The notes beneath the pieces were generated by a model that worked only from the letters and a program-made list of their open reading frames with translations, made no database searches and was not told the origin of the DNA. From positions 1,084-65,083 of the forward strand of contig NZ_JAHZPA010000006.1 of assembly GCF_019929225.1 (NCBI RefSeq): a stretch of DNA of 64,000 nt. Reading direction: 5' to 3'. This document shows, one piece after another, positions 8,429-18,576 of the stretch. How positions within the stretch are numbered: the first letter of the stretch is position 1; each line of letters starts with the position of its first letter. The translations under genes were made by a program, and so were the position numbers. The stretch comes from Streptococcus sanguinis. Its GTDB lineage: Bacteria > Bacillota > Bacilli > Lactobacillales > Streptococcaceae.

Positions 8429-8648
8429 CACTGCTCCAATATTCATCTGTGCCTTTCAGGCTTGATTCATTCAACATCGGAACGTAGATATCGCTTCGCT
8501 CAAACTGCATCAATGTACCTAAGTTCTTTTGTGTCCTTCGGACTTAATTCACTCAAAGACTCTATCCGGTTTACAGCTTTTTCCCTTATGGGAAAAACTG
8601 CATCCATTGCTCTAAGATTCATCTGCGCCTTTCAGGCTTGATTCATTA
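8429..8648 (-). repeat. Three diverged copies of a hairpin-containing repeat downstream of the SRP RNA
   Basis: Between the SRP RNA gene and pgi the minus strand carries three related units: A (8593-8648), B (8502-8554) and C (8429-8472). Each contains (G/T)A(A/G)TGAAT(C/T)AAG followed by a small hairpin, GCCTgaaAGGC in A and C and GTCCgaaGGAC in B. The base changes in B are compensatory, which supports an RNA structure. A and B also share the tail TGGATGCAGTTT / TTGATGCAGTTT, and an outer pairing ATTGCTCTTA / TTAGAGCAAT encloses unit A. No protein frame spans the array. It does not match the BOX or RUP elements as I know them. Confidence 0.6.
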
Positions 8649-8658
8649 AGAGCAATAG

Positions 8659-8735
8659 AAAAGAGCACACAGCTTACTTCGCTTAGGGCTGCTGGATTCC
8701 TCCCCTGACCCGCTTCACGCAAAACTGTTGCTCCG
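8659..8735 (-). ncRNA. ffs: Signal recognition particle RNA, small bacterial type
   Basis: About 77 nt on the minus strand. The conserved SRP54-binding core GGGTCAGGGGAGGAATCC then AGCAGCCC is present, and the ends pair (GGAGCA-ACAG with CTGTG-TGCTC), giving one long hairpin as in Streptococcus small SRP RNA. The product binds Ffh and directs co-translational membrane targeting. It is placed just downstream of tadA and has its own extended -10 promoter. The 3' end before TTTTCT is estimated from the pairing. Confidence 0.9.
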
Positions 8736-8741
8736 TTAATT

Positions 8742-8747
8742 AGTATA
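8742..8747 (-). promoter_or_regulatory. Extended -10 promoter of the SRP RNA gene
   Basis: The minus strand reads TG-T-TATACT seven bases ahead of the first base of the predicted RNA. A weak TTAGCC lies 18 bases upstream. A strong extended -10 fits an abundant stable RNA. Confidence 0.65.
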
Positions 8748-8773
8748 ACACAAACTTTTGATTTTGGCTAATT

Positions 8774-9244
8774 TTATTTTTTTCTTCTCTGTCTGAAAAA
8801 TTCCTGCATGATTTGAGCGCAATCTTCTTGGAGAACACCTGTTTCCACCTCTACTCGGTGATTCAGGCGCTCATCTGTCAAAATATCATACAGGCTACCA
8901 GCTGCACCAAATTTCTGATTTGCTGCTCCATAGACAACGTGAGGAATGCGCGCTAGACCGATCGCTCCGCTGCACATGACACATGGCTCAATGGTCACAA
9001 AAAGCGTTGTATCCAGCAAGCGCCAGCTATTTTCATGCCGATTCGCCTCTTCTATAGCCATAATTTCCGCATGCATAACAGCCTGTTGCAGCTCCTCACG
9101 TGCATTGTGACCGCGGCCTATAATCTTCCCTTCTTTAACCAAAACACAGCCGATAGGAATTTCATCATGAGCTAGGGCAATCTCCGCCTCCTTCAAAGCT
9201 TCCCGCATAAATGCTTCTTTTTCTTCAATCGTATAATTCATCAT
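8774..9244 (-). CDS. tadA: tRNA-specific adenosine-34 deaminase
   Basis: 156-aa zinc deaminase that converts A34 to inosine in the wobble position of tRNA-Arg(ACG). The zinc site is visible as HAEIMAIEEA (proton-shuttling Glu after His) and EPCVMCSGAI. The start is placed at one of two adjacent ATG codons (9244 or 9241). The longer frame to 9286 adds residues not seen in family members and runs through the promoter's -10 region. The gene is followed at once by the SRP RNA gene. Confidence 0.95.
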   Translation of the reverse strand: MMNYTIEEKEAFMREALKEAEIALAHDEIPIGCVLVKEGKIIGRGHNAREELQQAVMHAEIMAIEEANRHENSWRLLDTTLFVTIEPCVMCSGAIGLARIPHVVYGAANQKFGAAGSLYDILTDERLNHRVEVETGVLQEDCAQIMQEFFRQRRKK

Positions 9245-9274
9245 TGTCTTTCTAAAACTATAGTCGTCTATCTC

Positions 9275-9280
9275 ATTATA
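9275..9280 (-). promoter_or_regulatory. Extended -10 promoter of tadA
   Basis: Minus strand TGG-TATAAT about 31 bases upstream of the tadA start. No good -35 element is present, which is usual with an extended -10. Confidence 0.6.
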
Positions 9281-9333
9281 CCACAAGCCTGCTACACTTC
9301 TTAGAAAAAATAAAAGCCACCACTGGGGTGACT

Positions 9334-9408
9334 TTCAGGAGATTATTATGAAAAAGTTTAGGATTTTTAAACAAAGTTAGGAGGTCTTTGTTTATGCCGT
9401 TAGTATAA
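9334..9408 (+). other. Two mini-ORFs with strong Shine-Dalgarno sites in a short hairpin-preceded region
   Basis: On the plus strand, AGGAG precedes ATG at 9348, a ten-codon frame MKKFRIFKQS ending at 9380. AGGAGG then precedes ATG at 9394, a four-codon frame MPLV ending at 9408. A small hairpin, CACCactgGGGTG, lies just upstream (9319-9331). Spacings are near ideal for both. They could be real peptides, or the start regions of decayed genes. No convincing plus-strand promoter was found. These frames lie in the 245-base gap between tadA and purA. Confidence 0.35.
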
Positions 9409-9448
9409 AATATATATCTTAAATGAATCTTAAGATGAAATTTTCTTA

Positions 9449-9482
9449 CAAAAAAGCACAAGAAGCAATTTCCTTGTGCTGA
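9449..9482 (-). terminator. Terminator of purA
   Basis: Stem AGCACAAG / CTTGTGCT with a 10-base loop and a T run on the minus strand, about 10 bases after the purA stop. The A-rich upstream arm means it may also work in the opposite direction. Confidence 0.85.
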
Positions 9483-9489
9483 CTTTTTT

Positions 9490-10845
<1,356 letters not shown>

Positions 10846-10861
10846 TTATGTTTTATACCTC

Positions 10862-10890
10862 ATTATATGAAAAATTTAACAATTTTTCAA
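10862..10890 (-). promoter_or_regulatory. Promoter of purA
   Basis: Minus strand TTGAAA (10885-10890), 17-base spacer, TATAAT (10862-10867). The resulting leader is about 75 bases and contains two small inverted repeats (GCAGG/CCTGC and GAGCT/AGCTC). No PurR box pair was recognised. Confidence 0.7.
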
Positions 10891-11079
10891 GGTGAGACCC
10901 ATTCTTGATTTGCTTTTTCCCTTTTGAAAACGAATTAAATTTTTAAAAAATCTGTATTTTCTGAAATTTATTAGTTTATTAAAAATAAAAGTTCGGAATT
11001 TTTGTAAAATCGTAGCGAAAATTTGTTTTCTTTTTCTGTTTGTAATAGACTAAAATTACTATCATAGGACGGTGAAACG

Positions 11080-13332
11080 ATGACGATTAATCAATTACTG
11101 CAGAAACTGGATACAGCAAGCCCCATTCTCCAAGCGACCTTTGGTCTGGAGAGGGAAAATCTGCGGGTGACAACTGATGGACACTTAGCTCAAACTGCTC
11201 ATCCGAGTCAGCTTGGTTCCCGCAATTTCCACCCAACCATCCAAACAGACTTCAGCGAGCAACAACTGGAACTAATTACACCTATCGCTCACTCGACTAA
11301 GGAAGCACGACGCTTACTGGGAGCTATTAGCGATGTGGCTGGTCGCTCGATTGACCAGAATGAACGCCTCTGGCCTCTGTCCATGCCACCACAGCTGACG
11401 GAAGAAGAGATTGCCATCGCCCATCTGGAAAACGACTATGAACGCCACTACCGAGAGGGCTTAGCGGAAAAATATGGCAAAAAACTACAGGCCATCTCCG
11501 GCATCCACTACAATATGGAACTAGGGAAAGATCTGGTCACTGCTCTCTTTCAAGCCAGCTCCCACCAGTCACTCAAGGACTTTAAAAACGACCTCTATCT
11601 CAAGCTGGCTCGAAACTTTCTGCGCTTTCGCTGGATTTTAACCTATCTCTACGGTGCTGCCCCTTTGGCAGAAGCTGGCTTCTACAGTCAGGACGTTCCC
11701 CAGCCTATCCGCTCTTTTCGTAACAGCGACTATGGTTATGTCAATGACGAGAATATTCAGGTGTCCTACGCTTCTTTGGAGCAATATGTAACTGATATTG
11801 AAAACTACGTTCAGTCAGGTGAGCTCAGCGCTGAAAAGGAATTTTACTCAGCCGTTCGCTTCCGTGGACAGAAGCACAATCGTGCCTATCTGGAGCAAGG
11901 CATCACTTATCTGGAATTCCGCTGCTTTGATCTCAATCCTTTTGACCATTTAGGCATTAGCCAAGAGACCTTAGATACCGTCCATCTCTTTTTACTGAGC
12001 CTGCTCTGGTTAGATGATGTAGAAAATGTTGATACGGCATTAAAAGCTGCCCACGACTTGAACCAAAAAATTGCTTGCAGCCAACCGCTGACTGCCCTAC
12101 CCGATGAGGCAGACAGCTCGGCTATTCTTCAAGCCATGGAAGAGCTCATTCAACATTTTGAACTGCCAACTTACTACCAAACCTTGCTTCAGCAACTTAA
12201 AGAAGCACTTCTGAATCCTCAGCTAACCCTATCTGGCCAACTCCTGCCTCATATTCATCAGGATTCTTTAATAGCCTTTGGACTAGACAAAGCGGAGGAG
12301 TATCACCGCTACGCTTGGACTGCTCCTTATGCCCTCAAAGGCTATGAAAATATGGAATTATCCACTCAGATGCTGCTCTTTGATGCTATTCAGAAGGGGC
12401 TGAATGTCGACATCTTAGATGAAAACGACCAATTTCTCAAGCTTTGGCATGATCACCATGTGGAATATGTCAAGAACGGCAACATGACCTCCAAGGATAA
12501 CTATGTCATCCCTCTGGCCATGGCCAATAAAACAGTCACTAAAAAGATTTTGGCAGCAGCTGACTTTCCCGTTCCGGCTGGATCAGAATTTTCTTCCCTA
12601 GAGGATGGACTAGCCTATTACCCTTTGATTAAAGACCGTCAAATTGTTGTCAAACCAAAGTCAACTAACTTCGGACTGGGCATCTCTATCTTCCAAGAAC
12701 CAGCTAGTCTGGAAGCTTATCGCAAGGCTTTGGAGATCGCTTTTTCAGAAGACACTGCTGTCTTAGTCGAAGAATTTATCGCTGGAACAGAGTACCGTTT
12801 CTTTGTCTTAGACGGTCAGTGTGAGGCAGTCCTCTTGCGAGTAGCAGCCAATGTCGTCGGAGACGGTCAGCATACCGTGAGAGAATTGGTTGCCATCAAA
12901 AATGACAATCCTCTGCGCGGGCGAGACCATCGTTCACCACTCGAAATCATTGAACTGGGGGACATTGAACTGCTCATGCTGGACCAGCAAGGTTATGGAC
13001 CAGATGATATCCTGCCTGCTGGAGTTAAGGTTGACTTGCGCCGCAATTCCAATATTTCTACTGGCGGAGACTCGATCGATGTCACAAACAGCATGCACCC
13101 ATCTTATAAGGAACTCGCTGCGGACATGGCAAGGGCTATGGGAGCTTGGGCTTGTGGCGTTGACCTAATCATCCCTGACAGCTCTGCTATTTCCACAAAA
13201 GAAAATCCCAACTGTACCTGCATCGAGCTCAACTTCAACCCCTCTATGTATATGCACACCTATTGTGCTGAGGGACCGGGACAAAGCATCACACCTAAAA
13301 TACTGGCCAAACTTTTCCCAGAAATGGACTGA
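11080..13332 (+). CDS. gshAB: Bifunctional glutamate-cysteine ligase / glutathione synthetase
   Basis: 750 aa. The N-terminal part (about 1-430) is a GshA-type gamma-glutamylcysteine ligase (GLERENLRVT near residue 23, FRGQKHNRAYLE-QGITYLEFRCFD near 270). The C-terminal part (about 480-750) is an ATP-grasp glutathione synthetase (VVKPKSTNFGLGI, LVEEFIAGTEYRFFVL). The fusion makes glutathione from Glu, Cys and Gly in one polypeptide and is known from streptococci, Listeria and Pasteurella. AGGACGGTG precedes the ATG. It is a single-gene unit between purA (divergent) and a terminator, and serves oxidative-stress defence. Confidence 0.97.
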   Translation: MTINQLLQKLDTASPILQATFGLERENLRVTTDGHLAQTAHPSQLGSRNFHPTIQTDFSEQQLELITPIAHSTKEARRLLGAISDVAGRSIDQNERLWPLSMPPQLTEEEIAIAHLENDYERHYREGLAEKYGKKLQAISGIHYNMELGKDLVTALFQASSHQSLKDFKNDLYLKLARNFLRFRWILTYLYGAAPLAEAGFYSQDVPQPIRSFRNSDYGYVNDENIQVSYASLEQYVTDIENYVQSGELSAEKEFYSAVRFRGQKHNRAYLEQGITYLEFRCFDLNPFDHLGISQETLDTVHLFLLSLLWLDDVENVDTALKAAHDLNQKIACSQPLTALPDEADSSAILQAMEELIQHFELPTYYQTLLQQLKEALLNPQLTLSGQLLPHIHQDSLIAFGLDKAEEYHRYAWTAPYALKGYENMELSTQMLLFDAIQKGLNVDILDENDQFLKLWHDHHVEYVKNGNMTSKDNYVIPLAMANKTVTKKILAAADFPVPAGSEFSSLEDGLAYYPLIKDRQIVVKPKSTNFGLGISIFQEPASLEAYRKALEIAFSEDTAVLVEEFIAGTEYRFFVLDGQCEAVLLRVAANVVGDGQHTVRELVAIKNDNPLRGRDHRSPLEIIELGDIELLMLDQQGYGPDDILPAGVKVDLRRNSNISTGGDSIDVTNSMHPSYKELAADMARAMGAWACGVDLIIPDSSAISTKENPNCTCIELNFNPSMYMHTYCAEGPGQSITPKILAKLFPEMD

Positions 13333-13341
13333 TAAAACACG

Positions 13342-13370
13342 AATCGCAAGGAATGCCCTGCGATTTTTGT
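13342..13370 (+). terminator. Terminator of gshAB
   Basis: Stem AATCGCA / TGCGATT with a T run, ten bases after the gshAB stop. The rest of the gap to 13567 is AT-rich, with a probable -10 TGTTAAAAT near 13524-13532 for the next operon. Confidence 0.75.
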
Positions 13371-13567
13371 TTGAATACTTGAGAGAAACGAAGAAACTTT
13401 CGTTTTAGAAATGACGCTTGCTTTATTGATAGGAATCAAATGTCTTTTTGAATTAAGCAAATATAAAAAATGGTCTCAATATATAAAATCATTTCAATCT
13501 TTATCCTTCAAAAACCAGCTTTTATGTTAAAATAGAGATATCACATTGAGAAGAAAGAGCAAAGTCC

Positions 13568-14413
13568 ATGTCGAGAAAAAAGGATGATTCTAACCAGCAA
13601 CCAGAATGGTTTAGCTGGATTTGGATACTTGTATTTGTATTTGGTTCTGGAGCTGTAGCCAGCTATCTAATTCCCATAGCTATTCTGGGGGCTATTGGTT
13701 ACGGAATCTATCGCCACCAAAGCCAGAAAAAAGTTCGGATTGAAGCAAAGCAAGCCAGCATTGGCCGTATTGAAGATTTGAAATCAGAAATTGGTCAGGC
13801 TGACCGCCGCATAAAAAAATTGGAAGCCCACCAAGAAGATGGGGACCAAGAAAGCTATCAGAATTTAGCTCTAGAAATTCTTCCCCAGCTAACCTATATC
13901 AAAAATGCTGCTAACGACCTACGAGGAGAAATTCCTACTTCTGTCTACCAGCGAATCCAGACCAAAATTCGTACTGTCACCGATGAAATCGATGAACAAC
14001 TGAAAAAGATTGAACGAGAGAAAAAACGAAAAGAAGCGCAGCCTAAGAAAACTAGTCTAGAAGAGCTAGCCCCAGAATTGGTCGCTACGGTTCGCAATAT
14101 TCAGATTGACCATGAGGCCATTCTTCAAAAAATCTCTCAATCCGAAAGCAACAATAAGGAAGAGCTGACTGCCATTCATCAGTCCCAGATGGAGCACTAC
14201 GAAGATATTTTAGAAGGCTACCTCAAAATCAAAGCTTCTCCCAAAGATTTTTACAATGCAGAGGAGCGGCTAGCCAAGGCCAAAGCAGCTATAGAGCAGT
14301 TTGACTTGGATCTAGACGAAGCGCTGCGCCAGTTAAATGAAGCTGATTTGAGGGACTTTGACATTAGCTTGCGTATCTTAGACAAAGAAAAGCAAACAGA
14401 CACTGGCTTTTAA
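13568..14413 (+). CDS. xpaC: XpaC-family protein (5-bromo-4-chloroindolyl phosphate hydrolysis protein)
   Basis: 281 aa. One or two hydrophobic segments near the N-terminus (about 14-48) are followed by a long charged alpha-helical, coiled-coil-prone region rich in E, K and Q. This matches the XpaC family, usually encoded beside telA. The family name refers to a B. subtilis hydrolysis phenotype; the biochemical role is unknown. It is 24 bases upstream of telA and probably co-transcribed with it. Envelope-stress tolerance is the likely theme of the pair. Confidence 0.85.
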   Translation: MSRKKDDSNQQPEWFSWIWILVFVFGSGAVASYLIPIAILGAIGYGIYRHQSQKKVRIEAKQASIGRIEDLKSEIGQADRRIKKLEAHQEDGDQESYQNLALEILPQLTYIKNAANDLRGEIPTSVYQRIQTKIRTVTDEIDEQLKKIEREKKRKEAQPKKTSLEELAPELVATVRNIQIDHEAILQKISQSESNNKEELTAIHQSQMEHYEDILEGYLKIKASPKDFYNAEERLAKAKAAIEQFDLDLDEALRQLNEADLRDFDISLRILDKEKQTDTGF

Positions 14414-14437
14414 GCTAGATAAACCAAAGGAGAAACT

Positions 14438-15694
14438 ATGAGCCAAGAATTTAATTTTGACATTGATAAAATTGCTAACAATGCCATCAGCAAAAGCGAC
14501 AAAACAACAGAAATCATCGAAGCTAATACGACTCAAGAAAATGGCCAGCTAACTTTTCTGGAAAAACTGACTCCTGAGCAACAGAGTGCGATTACGGCTA
14601 AAGCCCCTCAGCTGGTGGATAATTTCGTATCGGACCAAAATGCCTTGCTGGACTTTGGCCAATCTGCTGTAGAAGAAGTCAACGGTACTGTCAATCGTAT
14701 CTTGGCCGAGCAGAAAAAATTACAAATTCCCCAGGTAGATGAGCTCTTAAAAAACACCAACAAAGAACTCAATGGCTTTGTCGCAAAATACAAGGATGCT
14801 CAAGTAGCAGAACTGGACAAAAAGCCTAATTTCCTAGAAAAACTCTTCAAACAGAGCAAAAACACTCTTCAAGAATTCTATTTTGATTCACAAAATATTG
14901 AGCAGAAAATGGACGGCATGGCTGCAACCGTCGTCAAACAAGAAGATGTTCTGGCTCGCAATATTGTTTCTGCTGAAATGCTGATTGAGGACAATACCAA
15001 ATCGATTGAAAACCTAGTCGGAGTTATTTCCTTTATCGAAGCTGCTCAGCAAGAATCTGGCAATCGAGCGCTCAAACTGCAGGCTGAAGTTGCTCAGTTA
15101 GATATGACAACCGTTGACTACCAAGTCAAATCGCAAGAATTAGCCCGAATGACAGAGGTGGTCAATACCTTAGAGCAGCAACATACTGAATATGTCAGCC
15201 GTCTCTATGTAGCTTGGGCGACGACTCCTCAAATGCGTAATCTGGTCAAGGTTTCCTCTGATATGCGCCAAAAACTTGGAATGCTCCGTCGCAATACTAT
15301 TCCAACTATGAAGCTGTCTATCGCCCAGCTAGGCATTCTCCAGCAATCGATGAAGTCTGGTCAGGTAGCTGACGCCATCTCTAATGCGAATAACGCTGCC
15401 CTGCAAATGCTCGCCGAAACGAGCAAGGAAGTCATTCCTCAGCTGGAGCGGATTTCCCAAAGCCCTACTATCGCTGTTGAGTCTGTCACTAAGCTGGCAG
15501 AAAGCCTCGTCGCACAAAATCAAGGCATTATCGAAGCCATTGATAAAGGACGGGAAAAACGCGCTCTGCTAGAAGCTACTGTTATCCAGTCTGCAGAGAC
15601 CATCAACAACTCTGTCAAACTGCGTGATCAAAAGATTATCCAAGCCCTGTTGGACCAAGGCAAGGAAGCCCAGAAGGAATTAACGACAGAATAA
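14438..15694 (+). CDS. telA: TelA-family toxic anion resistance protein
   Basis: 418 aa, soluble and almost wholly helical, with the TelA/KlaA family pattern (LIEDNTKSIENLVGVISFIE, WATTPQMRNLVKVSSDMRQK, RRNTIPTMKLSIAQLGILQQ). Named for tellurite resistance, but in Firmicutes it is also linked with tolerance to cell-envelope antimicrobials. AAAGGAG precedes the ATG. It is the second and last gene of the xpaC-telA unit, closed by a terminator just after the stop. Confidence 0.92.
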   Translation: MSQEFNFDIDKIANNAISKSDKTTEIIEANTTQENGQLTFLEKLTPEQQSAITAKAPQLVDNFVSDQNALLDFGQSAVEEVNGTVNRILAEQKKLQIPQVDELLKNTNKELNGFVAKYKDAQVAELDKKPNFLEKLFKQSKNTLQEFYFDSQNIEQKMDGMAATVVKQEDVLARNIVSAEMLIEDNTKSIENLVGVISFIEAAQQESGNRALKLQAEVAQLDMTTVDYQVKSQELARMTEVVNTLEQQHTEYVSRLYVAWATTPQMRNLVKVSSDMRQKLGMLRRNTIPTMKLSIAQLGILQQSMKSGQVADAISNANNAALQMLAETSKEVIPQLERISQSPTIAVESVTKLAESLVAQNQGIIEAIDKGREKRALLEATVIQSAETINNSVKLRDQKIIQALLDQGKEAQKELTTE

Positions 15695-15695
15695 T

Positions 15696-15720
15696 AAAAG
15701 AGCCTAGGTGGCTCTTTTAC
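15696..15720 (+). terminator. Terminator of xpaC-telA
   Basis: AAAAGAGCC / GGCTCTTTT stem with a five-base loop directly after the telA stop. The symmetrical A/T flanks allow it to act for both strands. Confidence 0.85.
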
Positions 15721-15769
15721 TGTTTTACTTTTTAAATGATCAATACAGTCCTGTCTTCCGATTATCCCT

Positions 15770-16588
15770 TTAAAACAAGCAGCTTTCCAGCAGTTCTTTA
15801 TTACGCAGCTGGGCTAACCAGTTGTCAGGAATCCCTTCCAAACCATAGATGATACCAGCCAGGCCGCCAGCAACTGCTGCTACTGTATCAGTGTCATCGC
15901 CCAAATTAACAGCTTTCAGGACGGTTTCCGCATAAGAAGTGCTAGTCAGCAAGCACCAAAGTGCCGCTTCCAAGGTATCCACCACATAGCCACTAGAGCG
16001 AATGTCATCTTCGGTCAGCTCTGCTAAAGTTTGCAACCGAGCATAGGTCTTGCTAGTCTCTAAGCCTGATAGTATTTCCGATAGTTGCTCACCCTTTAAG
16101 AGCCTACGAGCAATATCCACATAAAGCTGGCAGGCCTCTACGGAAGTCGCATGGGCATGTGTAATGCTGGAAACAGCCTCAATATCGGATGGACCAGCCT
16201 CAGTAAAGGCTAGGGGCAGAATGCGCATCAAAGAACCATTCCCGTTGGAATATTCATCAGATAGACCGTGTCCCCTTGTCAAAGCTTCGCGAGTCGCATT
16301 TCCTACATCAAAAGTCAGACCATCTGGCGTGTAGGCTCCCTCGAAGAGCCAATTTTTAAACCGCTGCTGCATATCGACAGGGTCAATCTTACCTTTTTCC
16401 CTAATAGAATCACAGGTCGCCAAAACAAGGCTGGTATCATCTGACCAAGTCCCAGCCGGTTGCTGATGGCTGCCAAAACCCGTCATCTCAATCGCTTTAA
16501 AACTGCCTCGGGTTAAAAATTCATACGGAACTCCTAATGCATCCGCCACCGCCAAACCATAGACTGCCGCTTTCAAAGATTGGTTCAT
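15770..16588 (-). CDS. ADP-ribosylglycohydrolase family protein
   Basis: 272 aa of the DraG/ARH fold. Metal-binding motifs are complete: GTWSDDTSL near residue 47 and [16 protein letters not shown] near 226. The fold hydrolyses ADP-ribosyl bonds on proteins, nucleic acids or small molecules; the substrate cannot be told here. It is a single gene convergent with telA and divergent from hslO. No partner ADP-ribosyltransferase is visible in the window. Confidence 0.88.
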   Translation of the reverse strand: MNQSLKAAVYGLAVADALGVPYEFLTRGSFKAIEMTGFGSHQQPAGTWSDDTSLVLATCDSIREKGKIDPVDMQQRFKNWLFEGAYTPDGLTFDVGNATREALTRGHGLSDEYSNGNGSLMRILPLAFTEAGPSDIEAVSSITHAHATSVEACQLYVDIARRLLKGEQLSEILSGLETSKTYARLQTLAELTEDDIRSSGYVVDTLEAALWCLLTSTSYAETVLKAVNLGDDTDTVAAVAGGLAGIIYGLEGIPDNWLAQLRNKELLESCLF

Positions 16589-16644
16589 GCTAGCCTCCTT
16601 TGTTTTATTATACTACTTTTGATCTTAAAATGCTTCCTAACCCC

Positions 16645-16676
16645 AAAAAACAAGCGCGGTCGCGCGCTTGTTTTTC
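16645..16676. terminator. Strong GC-rich bidirectional hairpin between divergent genes
   Basis: ACAAGCGCG / CGCGCTTGT with a four-base loop, flanked by A6 on the left and T5 on the right. It looks like a bidirectional intrinsic terminator yet lies between the starts of two divergent genes. It may insulate hslO from read-through. Confidence 0.6.
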
Positions 16677-16682
16677 TATTTT

Positions 16683-16692
16683 GTGTTAAAAT
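16683..16692 (+). promoter_or_regulatory. Extended -10 promoter of hslO, probably giving a leaderless mRNA
   Basis: TG-T-TAAAAT ends at 16692, seven bases before the hslO ATG at 16700. Normal start-site spacing would put +1 at 16699-16700. An AAAGG stands only one base from the ATG, too close to serve as a Shine-Dalgarno. Confidence 0.5.
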
Positions 16693-16699
16693 AAAAGGT

Positions 16700-17572
16700 A
16701 TGGACAAAATTATCAAAACTATCTCAGAAAATGGTTCTTTCCGAGCTTATGTGCTGGATAGCACAGAGACGGTTCGGACCGCTCAAGAAAAACATCAAAC
16801 TCAAGCAAGCTCTACTGTTGCACTTGGTCGCACACTGATTGCCAGTCAAATTTTAGCTGCAAATGAAAAAGGCCAGACCAAGATTACCGTCAAGGTCCTC
16901 GGGACCAGCTCACTAGGCGCTATCATCACAGTGGCAGATACCGAGGGCACTGTCAAAGGCTATGTGCAAAATCCCGGTGTAGATATCAAAAAGACTGCCA
17001 CCGGTGAGGTTCTAGTTGGTCCTTTTGTCGGCCAAGGCGAATTCCTCGTCATCACGGACTATGGTACTGGAAATCCTTACAACTCCATGACTCCTCTCAT
17101 CTCTGGAGAAATCGGCGAAGACCTAGCCTTCTACCTGACCGAAAGCCAGCAAACACCTTCCGCAGTTGGTCTCAATGTCCTCTTGGATGAGAATGATAAA
17201 GTCAAGGTTGCTGGCGGTTTCTTGGTACAAGTTCTGCCTGGTGCCAAGGAAGCTGAAATCGCCCGCTTTGAGAAGAGAATCCAAGAAATGCCTGCTATCT
17301 CAAAACTGCTGGAATCCGATGACCATATCGAAGCTCTGCTGGCTGCCATCTATGGTGATGAGCCATACAAACGCCTATCTGAAGAGAAAATCCGCTTCCA
17401 GTGCGACTGTAGCAAAGAGCGCTTCATGAATGCCTTGGCTACCCTGCCAAAGACTGACTTAGAAGAGATGCGTGACCAAGACCAAGGGGCTGAAATCGTC
17501 TGCCAATTCTGCCAGACAGCCTATCACTTTGACCAAAATGACTTGGAGGAACTGATTCGTGATAAATCTTAA
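16700..17572 (+). CDS. hslO: Hsp33 redox-regulated chaperonin
   Basis: 290 aa. Holdase chaperone activated by oxidation. The zinc/redox switch is complete: CDC in [10 protein letters not shown] near residue 235 and CQFC near 268, spaced as in the family. The N-terminal domain begins [18 protein letters not shown]. The start at 16700 is chosen because it is the normal N-terminus; the longer frame to 16580 would run through the hairpin and promoter. The last 14 bases overlap dusB, which implies coupled translation, as in other streptococci. Confidence 0.96.
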   Translation: MDKIIKTISENGSFRAYVLDSTETVRTAQEKHQTQASSTVALGRTLIASQILAANEKGQTKITVKVLGTSSLGAIITVADTEGTVKGYVQNPGVDIKKTATGEVLVGPFVGQGEFLVITDYGTGNPYNSMTPLISGEIGEDLAFYLTESQQTPSAVGLNVLLDENDKVKVAGGFLVQVLPGAKEAEIARFEKRIQEMPAISKLLESDDHIEALLAAIYGDEPYKRLSEEKIRFQCDCSKERFMNALATLPKTDLEEMRDQDQGAEIVCQFCQTAYHFDQNDLEELIRDKS

Positions 17573-18536
17573 TACCCCTTTTATGATTGGAAATGTTGAA
17601 ATTCCCAACCGCACAGTTCTGGCGCCTATGGCCGGCATAACCAACTCTGCTTTCCGTACCATTGCCAAAGAGCTAGGAGCAGGCCTGGTCGTCATGGAAA
17701 TGGTCTCTGACAAGGGTATCCAGTATAACAACGAAAAAACCCTCCACATGCTCCATATTGATGAGGGAGAAAATCCTGTTTCTATCCAGCTTTTCGGCAG
17801 CGACGAAGACAGTTTAGCCCGCGCAGCAGAATTTATCCAAGAAAACACCAAGACGGATATTGTCGATATCAATATGGGCTGCCCGGTCAATAAAATTGTC
17901 AAAAACGAAGCTGGAGCTAAATGGCTCAAGGATCCTGAGAAAATCTATAAAATTATCAATAAAGTTCAGTCCGTTCTGGATATTCCTCTGACAGTCAAGA
18001 TGCGGACTGGCTGGTCCGACAGCTCACTGGCTGTAGAAAACGCTCTAGCAGCCGAAGCCGCCGGAGTCTCCGCCCTGGCTATGCACGGCCGCACCCGCGA
18101 GCAAATGTATACTGGTCATGCTGATCTTGAGACCTTGCACGACGTAGCCCATGCTCTGACTAAGATTCCTTTCATCGCTAACGGTGATATCCGCAGCGTC
18201 CAAGATGCTAAACAGCGTATTGAGGAAGTCGGTGCTGATGCCGTCATGGTAGGTCGAGCAGCTATGGGAAATCCTTATCTCTTTAACCAAATCAACCACT
18301 ACTTTGAAACAGGCGAAGTTCTTCCAGACCTCAGCTTTGAGGACAAGATGAAAATCGCCCACGACCACCTCTCCCGCTTGGTAAATCTCAAAGGAGAATA
18401 TGTGGCTATCCGCGAATTCCGGGGCCTAGCTCCGCACTATCTGCGCGGTACTGCCGGAGCAGCCAAACTCCGCGGTGCTATTTCGCAAGCTGAAAGTCTA
18501 GCTGAAATCGAAGAACTCCTGCAAATTCAAAAATAA
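17559..18536 (+). CDS. dusB: tRNA-dihydrouridine synthase
   Basis: 325-aa flavoenzyme that reduces uridine to dihydrouridine in the tRNA D loop. FMN-binding and catalytic motifs are visible: [13 protein letters not shown] near residue 21, [18 protein letters not shown] near 107 with the catalytic Cys, and the C-terminal [11 protein letters not shown]. The start is a GTG at 17559 with TTGGAGGA eight bases upstream, inside the end of hslO. Dus subtype assignment is approximate. Confidence 0.94.
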   Translation: MINLNTPFMIGNVEIPNRTVLAPMAGITNSAFRTIAKELGAGLVVMEMVSDKGIQYNNEKTLHMLHIDEGENPVSIQLFGSDEDSLARAAEFIQENTKTDIVDINMGCPVNKIVKNEAGAKWLKDPEKIYKIINKVQSVLDIPLTVKMRTGWSDSSLAVENALAAEAAGVSALAMHGRTREQMYTGHADLETLHDVAHALTKIPFIANGDIRSVQDAKQRIEEVGADAVMVGRAAMGNPYLFNQINHYFETGEVLPDLSFEDKMKIAHDHLSRLVNLKGEYVAIREFRGLAPHYLRGTAGAAKLRGAISQAESLAEIEELLQIQK

Positions 18537-18541
18537 AAACG

Positions 18542-18570
18542 AAAGGAAGCCCATTGGACTTCCTTTTTCC
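18542..18570 (+). terminator. Terminator of hslO-dusB
   Basis: AAGGAAG / CTTCCTT stem and T5 eight bases after the dusB stop. It also faces the converging lipoprotein gene. Confidence 0.75.
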
Positions 18571-18576
18571 TTATGT

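Noticed and set aside
8429..8648. CRISPR array
   Set aside because: Only three diverged units with unequal spacing, unlike CRISPR repeats and spacers, and no cas genes in the window.
16580..16699. 40-codon N-terminal extension of hslO
   Set aside because: It crosses a strong terminator-like hairpin and the promoter, and does not belong to Hsp33.
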